Origin: Simmondsia chinensis | Taxonomy: Eukaryota > Streptophyta > Magnoliopsida > Caryophyllales > Simmondsiaceae | Assembly (NCBI GenBank): GCA_018398585.1 | Contig: JAGTTD010000003.1 | Span: 7,944,637-8,008,636, forward strand | Direction: 5' to 3' | DNA length: 64,000 bases | Shown: positions 19,192 to 31,239 of the stretch, piece after piece | Layout: every line of letters begins with the position of its first letter | Numbering within the stretch: position 1 is the stretch's first letter | Program-made: the position numbers and the translations under genes | Notes under the pieces: generated by a model | Told to the model about the DNA's origin: nothing | What the model saw: only the letters and a program-made list of their open reading frames with translations | Database searches by the model: none

Positions 19192-19722
19192 GTGGTGGTG
19201 CATGGCGGTGCTAGGCCACTCATGGTGGTGAACGGAGGTGATAAAAGACTAGATCGGGTTACCTGGGTTACAGATCTGGTGGTTCCCGAGCGAATCGGTG
19301 AACAATGGCCGTCGGTGAGAGTCCGGCAGTGGCGCGGTGGTAGTTCTACGCGAAATCGAAGATCGAACTCCGAAGTGAGGCTCCCGGTTGTTCACTGCGA
19401 CAGGTGGAGAAGACGACGAGGACCGGTGACGATCTCTGGTGGTCGGTGGGTCGTAGGTCCGGTGAGTGGCGCTGGAGTTGGTGCCGGAGAGACCCGAAAG
19501 ACAAGACGTAGAGAGAGAGAGAGAAAGCCACGAAGAGGGAAACAGAGAAGTGCGAGGAGAGAGAAAGCATAGGAGCCTATTTTTTTTGGGTTTTGGTCAA
19601 GTATTAAAGTTGACCAAAGTGAAAATTAAAAAAAATCAGTGTTAATTTAAAAAAAAAATCCAGATCAGATTTTAGGAAAAAAAAATTTGTGCTCAAGGTG
19701 GTAAAGTTAGAAGTGTTCATCA
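19192..19722. other. GC-rich leader of the copia derivative
   Basis: This is leader sequence between PBS and gag. The open frame 19192-19572 is arginine- and glycine-rich, lacks any domain, and arises from GC-rich composition. Confidence 0.5.
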
Positions 19723-20918
19723 ATGGCGACCAACGAGGTAAAAATTTTGGGTATTGAGAAATTTGATGGTACTGATTTCGGGTACTGGTACATGCAAATT
19801 GAGGATTATTTGTATGGGAAAAAATTGCATTTGCCTTTGTTGGGTGAGAAGCCGGAAGACATGAAGGACGAGGAATGGGAATTGTTGGACCGACAAGTTT
19901 TGGGTGTTATTAGACTTACTCTGTCCCAGATTGTAGCACATAATGTTGTCAACAAGAAGACAACGGCGGGTTTGATGGCAACTTTGTCGAGCATGTATGA
20001 GAAACCACAGGCGAACAACAAGGTACACCTGATGAAGAAATTGTTCAATCTGAAGATGACGGAAGGTGGTTGGGTTGCCCAGCACTTGAATGCATTTAAT
20101 ACGATCATAAATTAGTTGATGTTGGTGGAACTCAATTTTAGTGACAAAATCCAAGCACTGGTACTGCTAGCGTCTTTGCCCAATAGTTGGGAGGCCATGA
20201 GGATGGCGGTCAATAATTTTTCCAGGAAAGAGAAATTAAAATACGATGACATACTTGACTTAGTATTAGCCGAGAAGGTGCGCCGACATGATTCTGGTGA
20301 GAATCACACCTTGAGCGTGGAATCCCGAGGTATGGGTTTGGAAAGATCATGTAGGGGCAGAAGCAGTAGTAGGATAGGCCAGAGGGGGCCGTGTTGGCAC
20401 TGCGGAAAACCGGGACACATGAAGAGAGAGTATAGAGTCTTGAAGAAGTCAGACTCAGATACGGCCAATGTCGTGACTGAAGAGATAATACAGACGCTCT
20501 GGCGCTTACCGTGCATTCAAAAATGGATGACTGGATTTTAGATTCAGGGGCTTCGTTTCATGCTACATCGTGTAGGGACGTGATTCAGAATTTTGTGGCT
20601 GGGGATTACGGTAGAGTGTATTTGGTGAGTGGACAGCTGTTAGAAGTTGTCGGTATGGGTGATGTCAATATCTCATCACCGCATGGGTCGAGGTGGACTT
20701 TACATGGTGTGAGATTTGTACCCGAGTTGAAGAATAATTTGATATCGGTAGGACAGCTTGATGACAGTGGGTATTCTCTCAGGTTCTCGGGAGGAAAGTG
20801 GGTTGTCTCGAAAGGGGCGTTAGTGATAGCTCGCGGTTTGAAGGCGGGTACACTGTTTTCAATGTCGAAGTCAACTGATGGCGAGTTTACTGCAGGAAAC
20901 TCAGCTTTGCGGAGGTGA
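19723..20918 (+). pseudogene. Copia gag-protease of the nested derivative
   Basis: Gag starts MATNEVKILGIEKFDGTDF with the copia gag pattern F.G..F..W. A stop interrupts after FNTIIN (20113). The frame continues through a zinc knuckle, CWHCGKPGHMKREY, whose last cysteine is tyrosine. In a shifted frame from 20511 the aspartic protease follows, with active site WILDSGASFHAT and a second block VRFVPELKNNLISVGQL, ending at a stop at 20918. Two or three single-base changes separate it from an open gag-protease, so it is fairly young but inactive. Confidence 0.87.
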
Positions 20919-21231
20919 AAGCGTGTCAGTTGGAAGCCACTTCCTAAGATGTCATATCAGTCCAGAAAGCCAGTGGGTAAAAAGATTAGTTAGAAGGGTC
21001 GTTCTGATGTGAGGTCGAGTACACGTGTTAAATTGGAGCTAGCAGTGGGAGCCGAGACGGATTCCCGGTACAAGAAGACAAGTGGGAGCGTGAACCCAAC
21101 AGTTCTGCTAAAGAAGAGTGTACCGCCTGATATATTGAAGCCGGGGCGGGCTTTAGGTAGAGTTCACGCATGATGATTGCGTGGTGAGGGGGAAGCATGG
21201 AGGATTACTGTACAGTCTCCAAGAGGGAGAT
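20919..21231. other. 3' internal remnant of the copia derivative
   Basis: This short degenerate coding remnant replaces the whole integrase-RT-RNase H region. It ends in the purine tract before the LTR. Confidence 0.55.
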
Positions 21232-21583
21232 TGTTAAGTGTGGAGACTGTTCGTTTCTGGTAACCATCATTAATCATGGCCGGATTTATTAGGGGCCCGA
21301 GTTAATGGCATGACTTTTGGTTTTTCCAGCGATTTCGATTGTAAGAGGCCTATTTATAAGCGCTCCTTAGCTGGTGTAAAATGAGAGCAAAACACAAGTG
21401 AGGAAGAGAGAATAAATTGTAATCCTCGTTTATAATAGAAAATATTTTGCTCCCCCTCCGTGGATGTAGGCTTCGGCTGAACCACCTAAATTTCGGTGTC
21501 TAATATTTTTCCTCCATTCTCGTTTAATTCCGCATTTTGCTATTTTGATTTAAGGTTCAGTAAATTCGTGAGTGGTCCTAACA

Positions 21584-22239
21584 ATGTATACTAAGATTTC
21601 ATGGCAACCAATATTTCCCGTCCTAATTTGCCTACTATTTACGACGGTTTTTGTTGTCTGTCGTGAAGGGTCATCGCAAATAAGCAAATTTCAGGTAGTG
21701 AGAGTTAGATCGAGTCTAGCTGAGGTAATTTCATATCATTTTGGGTTCAAATACTCAAATACAATCATTTTGAGTTTTGAGTAAAGATTGGGTCAACCGT
21801 TCCTATTTCAAATCATCTTGAGTTTCTATATTTATAACTAAGTTGCAACATTCAGGACTTCATATCAATAGAGTTAATAAAAACTTATAATTCGTAATTA
21901 AGAACTTGGACCATATGCTTTTTAATTAAACCCCAATTAAATAAAATTGGACAGTGGAATTGTAATTATAATTAATGAAGCTGACAAAAAAAAAAAAGGG
22001 AATTATAGCCCTCAATTTCAACCTTACCGTTAGCCCAAATCCACATTCAAATTCCATACATCAAATAGGATCCAATGAAATTTGTATCACTTAGTTACCT
22101 ATCCAATTTTACCAATAAGTCAATTAATCAATTTAATCAATAAAAAATATATAATGAACTCAGTGTCACATGATCTGAAATTAATTAATTACTTGGTATA
22201 ATGGAAAATTGACTCGTGGTAAAAAGAAAACATTTAAAA
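21584..22239. other. CACTA interior, right part
   Basis: This AT-rich stretch has no convincing coding sequence. A 70-residue open frame at its start (21572-21784) has no recognisable domain. Confidence 0.5.
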
Positions 22240-22507
22240 GTTGATGCCGTATAGCTAACAACAAAAGCAACAAGTTAGAAAGTGTTGCCTATTAATGCAA
22301 CACTCAACTAACCGTTACCTTTAGTTGAGCAAATGCAACGGTTTTTCACTTCCGTGGCCTTCAACATCAAAGGCAACGGTTTTGGAATCGTTGCCATAAG
22401 ATTTATACATCAACTTTGAGGATGAAGGTAACAACATAGAAAGTGTTGCCTTTGACTAGTTTAGGCAACACTTTTTACTACCGTTGCAAATTTTTCGTTG
22501 CATATGT
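22240..22507. repeat. CACTA right subterminal repeats
   Basis: Repeated AAAGTGTTGCCT and GGCAACGGTT-like units occur in both orientations and mirror the left end. Confidence 0.75.
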
Positions 22508-22527
22508 CCATTTATGTTGTAGTGTCA

Positions 22528-23020
22528 GTTTGTTCCAGATTTTATCCGCACATATTCTATAAAAGTCCAAATCCAAATCCATAAAGTTGAACGGATACCT
22601 AACCCAAATTCATAACCCATTTAAACCCTAGAAAAAATTATAGTATTATAATTCTATTGTTAATATGTATAACAATAATATAATAATTATACCTTAAAAG
22701 TCAGTATTTGGATTAACCGTTACGTCTTTTTCTTTTTTTCCTATTTAATATGTATAATTACAGTAATATAATATTAGACAATCATTAAAAAAACTCTTAA
22801 CCAATAATCCTTATATACTAATTTAATTTTACATCGGATTTGGATCGGGTCTGGGTTGGATTTGATGTCATCCAAATCCAACCCAACCCAAAACCCATTA
22901 TGAGCATCTAAATCCAAAGCTAAAACCCATTTAAAACCCATTTTCACATCCAAATTCATTAGAAATGGATCAGATTGGATGGATATCCAGTGGATTCGAG
23001 TCCAATTGCCATCCCTACTG
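22528..23020. repeat. Copia leader plus AT-rich repeat, unit 2 copy
   Basis: The sequence resumes with GTTTGTTCCAGATTTTATCC right after the CACTA and aligns with 8497-8957. Its right end (CCAATTGCCATCCCTAC) is retained here and lost in unit 1. Confidence 0.65.
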
Positions 23021-23660
23021 CCTATGTTTAACAAACTGGGGTGGTTGTCTAGATACAAGGTGCTCTACCATTGGCTATACTATCGTTCTAGGCCCTACTA
23101 TGATCTCATCATCGCGTGCCAAGAAATAACCCACTGTTGCTAAGTCCACTAGGGAGTCAAGTATCAAGTACTAGCTCAGGTTGTTGCTGAAAGTGACTGG
23201 ATCAGATATCTCATGCGTGATCTTGATTTAGGTCCCATTATAGTATATAGTGACAATATCTATGCTACCCATCTTGTAGCTAACCTTTCCTCTAGTGATC
23301 AAAGTAAAACATTTGATGTTGATTTTTAATATTTTCATGAAAGGCTCTTAAGGGTGATCTTCAGGTTTGACTTACAACTACCGCCAAACAGATTGCTAAC
23401 ATCTTCACTGAGGGTCTCTCCACTGATAGCTTTCACATTCCACAACCCCAACCCCTCCCCCCTCTTCCCTTTTCTGCGTTCAGATTGGGAGGGCATATTA
23501 AGATAATCTCTAGTTTTAGATCAAGATATGTTATATTTGTTCACTTTTGGTCTAACTTTATACTTATGTCATGATTGGATTAGCTTTATCTTGTCTTGTA
23601 TTTTTTCCCTCTATTAATACATTGGTCTAGCATCCATATCGATATGCCATAGTATTCATT
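23021..23660 (+). pseudogene. Ty1/copia RNase H remnant, unit 2 copy
   Basis: This is the paralogue of 8958-9540 with the same SDNIYATHLVANLSSSDQ block. It has a one-base difference after DQ that shifts the frame, and it is further broken by indels. Confidence 0.75.
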
Positions 23661-24617
23661 ATTCTCTCACTATCTTTTGTCTGTTATATTGGGTTCATAC
23701 CAAAACCCATGTGCACAACACTTGATTTTTTTAACAAAGTGCTCATGACAATTAGGAAAGATAGTTGATACAAAAAAATTAGATAGATGATTTTCTCTAA
23801 AATTTAAAAATTACGATATATAGTGAAGTACAACTTAGTTCCAAAGACAACATTGTGTAAAAGGAATATGATTATCTAAAAATTTTATAAAAAGAAAATG
23901 TCCTATTTTATTGGAATTTATAAAAGAAAAGGGTATGTTAACTTGAGAACTTAAGAATTTCTTATTATCCAAACAAACTCGATGAACTTGATACATGCCC
24001 ACAAACTCTGTGGTGGGCCCATGTCCACCAACACATGTGAGGCCTATGACAGTCAACACTCCCAACTTTGCAAAAAAATGAAGACAATGGTTGTTGCAAC
24101 CGAAGGGGAATTTGGTCCTCTGATATTGTTTTGATGCTCTTCGTGATTTTTCGTTTCCGTCTCTTTCCTCTCTATAAATATAAAGAAAATTCAGCAATAA
24201 AATACTTACTTTCTTCTTCATATAATATTCTTAGCTTTTGCAATTAACTTATCAATTTTCATGCATTTTTATTGAATTTCAAATACAAACCAATAAATTT
24301 GGCTTGGATTGTGACCGAGGTGTTCATTTTGTAATATAAAGGTAGTCGTTGGTCTATACACCAAACCTAGCAGGCCATCAACGAACTATGAGATATGATT
24401 TTGGAATTAGCTATATAGGTATCATTCCTTACTTCTTTCTTTGTTTTTCAATTGAATCATGATCAAGTGATAACATCGTATGCCCTTCCACCACGGGGTA
24501 ACAGTGTCACCATTAATTGTTCCCCTTACCACCACACTGCATCATTGGTAATTCGAAACACATGCACAAATATATCCGAATCTCATCCCCTCGCGTTTCT
24601 TTTATTAGATCTCACCG
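23661..24617. other. Non-coding repeat-derived DNA, unit 2 copy
   Basis: The stretch aligns with 9541-10639. I see no gene. Confidence 0.45.
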
Positions 24618-27390
24618 TTTCCTTCAGGTCCTTTGAGGCGATGTTGAGCACTTTAGTTTTAGTAACCAATGATCACACTCCATGTTTGAATTGTCAGTGC
24701 CACCACCATGTAGTTTTAATTGAACGGTTTCATGGGAAGCACAATTTTCATATTTTGGTAGATTCTGGGGCCCCACATAATTTCTTAGATGCCAACCTTT
24801 TATCTCTGTGGTCAATGTCGGCAAATGTCCAATACGTCATGTTTCCACAATTTCAATTGGCAACTTAACAATACAACTCATCACTTTGGCTTGGTATAAA
24901 TACCGTTAGGAGGACGTGACATGTGCTCTTGGTCTTCCCTTGTAGACCCTATTATCAAAGACACAAAAAGTTCACATCCTATCTTTATATACCAAGGCTG
25001 ACCGTATATTAAGTTTGGCCTTTGTCCCAATCACATATGTGAGGTATGACCTTAGAACATGTCCAAATGTTTAACGACTTAGGCCTTATTATCACATTGT
25101 GTGAGTTAGTTGAACTTGTATTTTTCACCTTAAACGTTAGTGTTGTACTCATTGAGCAAGCACCGATTCTCGAGCAACTACTTTTCAACTTTGCACGGCT
25201 TTTTGCCAATCTCAATTCCTTACTCCTTAACAGCCCTAGGTATTGACCATTGGATTAATATTCATAACAGGGCCATTATGATCAACCAACGATTGTATCC
25301 TTATTTTTTCACTCAAAAGAATGTCACTAAATCTAGGGTTCACAAATTACTTGAAAATCATACCATCTGCAAGAGAATTAGGCCATACGCCTCTCTCATA
25401 GTCCTTGTTCATGAAAAGTATACGACATGGTGGTGGTGCATTGATTACCATGCTTTGACTGTAAACCCAATCGAAGATTAATACCATGATTCTTAAGAAC
25501 TTTCTCGGACAACAAATTTTTTGAAGCTTGACCTTCTTTAGGTTACCATCAAATTTGAATGCATGCCTTTGACATATGTAAGATTGCTTTTCTCACACAT
25601 GCTGATCAATTTGAATTAGTTGTAATGCATTTTGAATTGACCAATGCACCATTAGCATTCACTTCCCTCATGAGTTCCATTTTCGTTCCTACTCATGGAA
25701 ATTTTATTTTATTTTTATTTTATTTTTTATTTTATTTTTTTTTAATGACATTGCAATGTACAATGCTAATTTATCAATGCATTAAAACAAGAGTATATGT
25801 TCTTTTTGTTGATTGGAGATAAAATGTTTGAGACATCTTATTTGCTCAAGTCATGTGTCAGACAATCTTACGAAGATACAAGTTGTCCATGATTGGCCCC
25901 AACCCTATGCCCTCAAGCAACTTTGGGGTTTTCTTAGTTTAACTAGCTACTATCCCTAGTTTGTCCAATGTTATGGTAGCATTGCTCAAAATGCATTTAG
26001 ATTGCTGAAGAAAAATGAATTCACATTGACACCCGAGGCCATGCTATGATTTTATCCCCCCAAAGCTTCAAATTATGCCATGTGCCCTCATGCTCCTCGA
26101 GTTTAACTCCACTTTGAGATTGAGATGAATGCCTCAGGCATGAAAAATGGCACAGTCCTACTTTAAAATGGGCATTCTATCCCTTACCTTAGCGAGATAC
26201 CCTCTCCACATAATAGTAAAAGAATCCATCTATGAAATTGTGTCATTGACCGTGATTCACGTTGTCTGAAAATGGTGCCTGTACCTTATGGACAAATGTG
26301 TTTGTATCCGCACTAACCAACAAAAATACATACCTGTTGAAACAACGCATCTGGACCTCTTTTCTAGAACAATGGTTGTCAAAGCTAATGGCACATTATT
26401 ACAACATATCTTCTAAAAACAAAAGAAAAGGAATATTGTAGCTAATGCATTATCTCGAGTCACAAATGGTGAGATGCACAAGACCCGCTTTACCTCCATG
26501 CCAATTGACTTGATGGGCGTATTGCAACATGGTTCTAAATAATTATTCTTTTCAACAACTTATTTGTTAGCTCCAAGACAATTTGCTGTCTCATCCCCAA
26601 TACATTTGGGATAATAGTTAGTTACAGGCAAAGGTAAACATGTTGTGAACGCCCATCGGACAACCAAAAATGTAATTCTCAAATAGGTGTACACATATCT
26701 CATCACCACCGAACACTCTGGGTTAACTGCCACCCACAATCTTATTTTGACTGAGTTTTATTTTAAAGGACATAAAACTATCATCACATATTTTGAATGA
26801 CACTTGTTGAAATACAATACAGTCCTAGGGTTCTTACCCTTTCCCTTGTTTAAGACCTTTTTACCACTAATGATATGGATTTCATAGAGAGCTCGCCCAA
26901 GTCTCATGGCAAGGACGTGACCGCGGTTTTGATGAGTTGTCTCAGAAATATGCCTTAACACCCCCTTTTTCTGTTCAACTATGGGTACAACTTTTGTGTG
27001 TGTTACTTATATATTGCATGGGCTTCAAGTGGAAATTATCTTGACAAAGACCTTGTTTTCACAAGAAAGCTGTGGCAATAACTATATTATGTACGAGGCG
27101 TTGAGGTTCACCATTACACCGCATGTCATCAACAATTGACTAGAAAATTGAGGCCCTTAATTGCTTCCCCTAGGATATCTACGATGTATGTGTTTTTAAT
27201 TTTCTATAAACTGGTTTGAATGGCTTCCACTAATTAAATGTTGGTACAATATGCAGTATCACTCAGTCATTCAATCTATTTCCTATAAGGTAGTATATGG
27301 CCCACCAGCAACCAATCATTTATCCTATTTACAGGGTGAGTTGGCTAGTGGTAGAGTTAACCAAAACTAAAGCCCTCATTTTTTATTTTT
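24618..27390 (+). pseudogene. Ty3/gypsy remnant B: protease, RT, RNase H, integrase
   Basis: Domains in order are: protease (FHILVDSGAPHNFLDANLL, ~24752-24810); RT start (RIRPYASLIVLVHEKY and WWCIDY, ~25375-25455); RT palm (FELTNAPLAFTSLMSSIF, ~25625-25685), whose FDD-containing segment is lost to a T-rich tract; RNase H joint (VHDWPQPYALKQLWGFLSLT, ~25885-25950); and integrase (RSPKSHGKDV, ~26890-26925). All are riddled with stops and frameshifts. Unit 1 has this remnant only up to the RT start. A third relative is at 52980-55910. Confidence 0.82.
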
Positions 27391-28725
27391 TTTTTCATTG
27401 TTCATACTAACATGTGTATTTTTCCATTATCCATCATTCTTTTCATCTAGGATATCAATTGCTTTTCTTTCTTTGAAATTCTTCCCGTGTAAAAATATAA
27501 ATCAAAGGAAGTCTTCAATTAGAAAGGTTTTCAATAGAAGCCTCTGCTGTTGTTTATGTAAAGACTCGTAGAAGCTTAGAGTTTAAAGCATTCATAGCAA
27601 CCTGCTACTCATCCATGTCTTAAACATTAATATTATGATATAGGATTGACTCCTTTAAAGATTAAAGGTTGTGGAATGCTCAATCAAACACAAACCTAAT
27701 CTCGTTGTTTCTTCTTTCTTTTTGCTTTGGTTCTTGTTCTAGTTTCTAGAAAGGCCCTAATTGAGATTGTGGACCTAAAGCCATAACACCGGTATAATAT
27801 GCCTCTATTACGGAATTGAACGTGTTTAGACTCAATTAGTACATCAATTTAACTCTCCTAGTATATAGGAAAACTTGTTGAACCATGCACTAACCAATAT
27901 CCTGTAATGCAAATATAGAATGAATAAGTGATTCATCCCTCCCAGACCTTGCCCATGCTACAAGTCTAAATTTAGGTCCTCCAAGCCATTAGTTGCTTTT
28001 GTTAGTCAACACTTCACTATAACCATAGGCCTTCAGTCCCGTGAAGAACTATATTTTCATTTCGATACAAGGTCCATAATTGTAAGTTTCTTTACACGGG
28101 TACTAAGACCCTCAATCAATCTAAGAATATCGAATTGATTCCACAAGTTGCAAGGTTATAGTCTAAGTCGAGAACCCACACACTTTTAGTTTTTTATCTT
28201 CTTGTTATTCCCCCGGCCTTCACATGCTCATCACCTTTGAATATTTCATGCCTTGTCTACCCCATAACCACATCAGGACCATCAAAGTGAGTTGTAATTC
28301 TTTTTAAAGTTGTCGGGCTTCATGACAACGTGGGGCTAGGAATTGACTCAATGTGGGAGGAGTTCATAGAGAGGGAGAGAGCGCATAAATAATATTTGAT
28401 AAGGAGTACCTCTGAAGAGGGGAAGCATGCCTGACACGAGTTTGAAAAGGAAGTCAGGCCTCGAATTTCACCTCCACCTGTACTTGGTGGGCTAGTTTCA
28501 CTTACAGAAGAATCCAGTTAGTGCCACACCCTTGTCAAGAGGCCGGAAGAGGATTATCTGATACCGTAGAATAGACTCAAAGCCTTGAAGGATGTTTCAA
28601 CGGGCAGGCTAGCTTTGGCATCCGAACGGGTGGCCACGTGTCAAGTTTTCCCAATCATATTGAGTAATATGATATGCTAAGATGTTTAATGGGCATGATA
28701 TAATGGTGGCAATGATATACTTAAT
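27391..28725. other. Non-coding, probably gypsy 3' region and unknown DNA
   Basis: 27391-27840 aligns with 55440-55910 downstream of gypsy remnant C, so it belongs to the same family. 27840-28725 has no relative elsewhere in the window and no coding sequence. Confidence 0.45.
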
Positions 28726-28995
28726 GTTAAAGTATAAAACTGTCAAGGAAAGATTTTGGGAAATATGGTTCCTTGACATGGTATCAGTGCCTTTTGACCA
28801 AGAGGTCACAAGTTCGAATCTCAACAGTCCCCACTTTCAATATTAAAACAATTTAAGCGCAAGGTATGAGGTGAGCCTATGCAATATCCACACTTCAAGC
28901 TCAATTGACATTCCCGTGAGCAGGCATGTTAGAGTATAAAGTTGTTTCTGGGACTTTACCTATTAGCATAAGTTTTTGGGAAAGATGATTTCTTG
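28726..28995 (+). repeat. Dispersed repeat with tRNA-like/PBS-like motifs
   Basis: The repeat contains TTGACATGGTATCAGTGCC and GAGGTCACAAGTTCGAATC, the latter similar to a pol III box B or to post-PBS leader sequence. Near-duplicate flanks (TTTTGGGAAA...GATT/GGTT.CTTGACA) occur at 28752-28777 and 28974-28999. Its decayed relatives sit in the PR-10 introns. Confidence 0.45.
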
Positions 28996-30047
28996 ACAGG
29001 TAATTTATATTTATGCATTTGAAAGTAAGAAAAAGCTTGGCTTTTAGTTTATACTAGTATTATCCCATGCGATGCACGGAGTATCATTATATTTTTTGAA
29101 ATATAATTTATATATTATCATATTGGGATTTTATTAAATTTATAGAAGATAAAGCATTATACACTTTGCAAATTGACGTAGTAAAAAACTTGAATTCTTG
29201 TTACTTCTTTTCTATAATCTAGAATATTTAATGACGCTCTCTTAGAATTGCTTAGATTGGAGCTTGAAAACTTTTGATGGCACCCCTTAGAATTCCTTGA
29301 ATTGGGGTTTAAAGATTTTTGGGGGTGAGGGTACTTGGCAAAACCATATAGAATATTTTCTTATATTTGTATGTTGTTATTCAGAATTGAGTCTACCTTG
29401 TGAATCCTTACACATTTTGACGCTACACATCAATTCAATTATCAAAAGATAAGAAAAGAAAATTACGTAGAAGCCAAATTAATGACCATATAATTTGGGG
29501 CTCTAACGTTATTTCGTACTTATCGAAATAGTGTTGGGGAGACAATAAAGTATAATCACAAAGTAAGAGATTTTATATAAAGAGGATTTATGAGATTTTA
29601 AGAATTAGTGAATGGTAAATATTGTTTGATATATCCGTTTTGAGATGGAAGGAGTATTTATAGTTTTTCAAGTGTCTCCTAGCAGAGATACATCTTTTCA
29701 TAAATAAATAAATAAAACACATGCATTCATAGAAGGCACAAAAAAAACTACCATTGTTTTTGACTTATTTTGAAAAACACCAATAGATATTACACTTTAT
29801 GCCATGTAATCCAATCAAAGCCCAAGTGAAGATTTTAGTTTCAACAGGTGTTCTGAATAACTGAATCTGTATTGATACCCCAGATAATCCAACTCTTGTT
29901 GTTCTTGAAATAAATCTTAATTATACACCTCTTGAGTCATTTTTGGATGTGTTGGGAACTTTTCATCGATGTTAGTTTGGTAGGGCAGAGTAGTATATTG
30001 AGAGGTGATATTTATACATCTATCATAAATGATTTATGGAATGTTAA
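28996..30047. other. AT-rich DNA, no gene
   Basis: I see no coding sequence, LTR boundary or RNA gene. A motif common in plant repeats (CCCATGCGATGCACGG) is at 29065-29080. Confidence 0.4.
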
Positions 30048-30113
30048 TGATGCAGCCCATATCTTGGTGGATTGGGTTCTTGGCGAGATAGGTTACTTGG
30101 CGAGTTGATAGAG
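30048..30113 (+). mobile_element. Ty3/gypsy LTR fragment (first 66 bp)
   Basis: The fragment begins TGATGCAGCCCATATCTTGG and matches the start of the LTRs at 109 and 36857. It is cut at GAGTTGATAG by the C-rich block. Confidence 0.7.
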
Positions 30114-30990
30114 GCCACCCCGGCGTCCACCACCCTACCCTCGGCCACCTCGCCGACTCACCTCCACCCGCCCGGCGACGCAACAGTGATGGCAACTACC
30201 CACCGCCTGACATGCGCCGCACCTCAACCTTACCCCGAAACCCCACTGACACCAAACCACCACACCTAACCCCACCCAACCACCCACCCACCACCACACC
30301 CACCTCTGACGTCGCACTCCGCCATCTCTCTGACCCACCCACTCACCTCTGACACCGAACCACCCACCCCAACCCAGGACCGGCCTCTGACATTGCAACC
30401 CTGCACTAACACCGAACCACCCACCCACCACTGACACCGAACCACCCACCCCACCCACCACCACACCCACCTCTGACACCAAACCATCTACCCCAACACA
30501 CCACTTCGCCGCACCCTCCACTTCGACCCACCCACCAATTCGACCCACCCAACCCACCCACCACCACACCCACCTCTGACACCAAACCATCCACCCCAAC
30601 ACACCACTTCGCAGCACCCTCCACTTCGATCCACCCACCAATTCGACCCACCCACCACCACACCCAGCTCGGACACCGAACCACCCACTCATGTCCCCGT
30701 GCACCACCACCTCTCCCTGACCCACTAGGACCTGACCCAAGCCCACCCCCTCGCGGGCGGACCCATCACCACAACTGTACAGCCGGACCTCCACCACGCC
30801 CACCCACCAACACTAAGACCAGGCCACTCTCCCTATCCCCACCACCAGCACCACCAGCACCACCACCACCACACCTCCACCCTACCCCTGGGTAACCACC
30901 AACCACCAACACCCAACGGCAAAATCGCAGCCGACCGAACAAGGTAAGCGAAAATCGGTCGGCCCCAGGTCTGATTTCTACTCCTTTCTC
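30114..30990. repeat. C-rich CCACCCACC block with ~103 bp tandem units
   Basis: The plus strand is dominated by C and A. A unit beginning ACCAAACCATC occurs at 30478 and 30581, a 103 bp period, with partial copies around them. All long open frames here are low complexity (Gly/Trp/Val on the minus strand). It lies directly upstream of the RTE endonuclease region and may be the 5' UTR of that LINE. Confidence 0.65.
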
Positions 30991-31239
30991 CTTCATTTGC
31001 TTTCGTGTGTAGTTGTAGCCAGAGTGCTTAATTTTGGTGGGGGTATTACTTGTTGATTCTCTTACTTCTACAAACCACTACTTGATTTTTATTTTATTAT
31101 ATATTTTCTTTTGTCTTGATAGTGGACATATTTATAGGGACAGGGGTGCATGAATGATAGTAGACATGGAACTCATAATGTGAGGCCATCTATACAGGGG
31201 GTGGGGAGGGGGCGAGAGAAGCCAAAGAGGGAGGGAAAC

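Larger units (their letters stand above)
19009..21583 (+). mobile_element. Copia derivative with gag-protease only and collapsed 5' LTR
   Basis: The 3' LTR is 21232-21583 (352 bp, TGTTAAGTG...TCCTAACA). The 5' LTR is reduced to 21 bp (19009-19029, TGTTAGC...CCTAACA), yet a 5 bp target duplication ATGTA (19004-19008 and 21584-21588) proves these are the original outer ends. The PBS TGGTATCAGAGC follows at 19032-19043, and a purine tract AAGAGGGAGAT precedes the 3' LTR. Integrase, RT and RNase H are missing, giving a terminal-repeat-plus-gag type of non-autonomous element. Confidence 0.88.
16038..22524 (+). mobile_element. CACTA (En/Spm-type) DNA transposon, non-autonomous, with nested retroelements
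   Basis: The 17 bp terminal inverted repeats, CACTACAACATAAATGG, are perfect at 16038-16054 and inverted at 22508-22524. A 3 bp target duplication TCA lies at 16035-16037 and 22525-22527. The undisturbed site GTATATCAGTTTG is seen at 6049-6061 and, with one change, near 8490-8502. Without its two nested LTR elements the CACTA is about 2.25 kb. No TNP2-type transposase is present. A short acidic reading frame on the minus strand (MQSMKEEDEAEDDEEIDEEI, ~16715-16775) could be the last exon of its lost transposase gene. Elements of this type move by cut and paste when transposase is supplied in trans. Confidence 0.93.
11471..25446 (+). repeat. Tandem duplication, unit 2 (expanded by later insertions)
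   Basis: Unit 2 repeats 3525-11470 in the same order: PR-10, copia scrap, copia LTR, gag, LTR, RNase H remnant and gypsy remnant. It is about 6 kb longer than unit 1, mainly because of the CACTA element (6487 bp), the SINE (272 bp) and ~780 bp retained DNA, offset by deletion of most of the copia internal region. Confidence 0.85.

Noticed and set aside
19192..19572. 126-residue Arg-rich ORF
   Set aside because: It lies in the GC-rich leader of a copia derivative between the PBS and gag, with no domain.
30135..30803. 222-residue Gly/Trp/Val-rich protein on the minus strand
   Set aside because: It is a low-complexity frame produced by the C-rich tandem repeat. All three frames are open and no domain is present.
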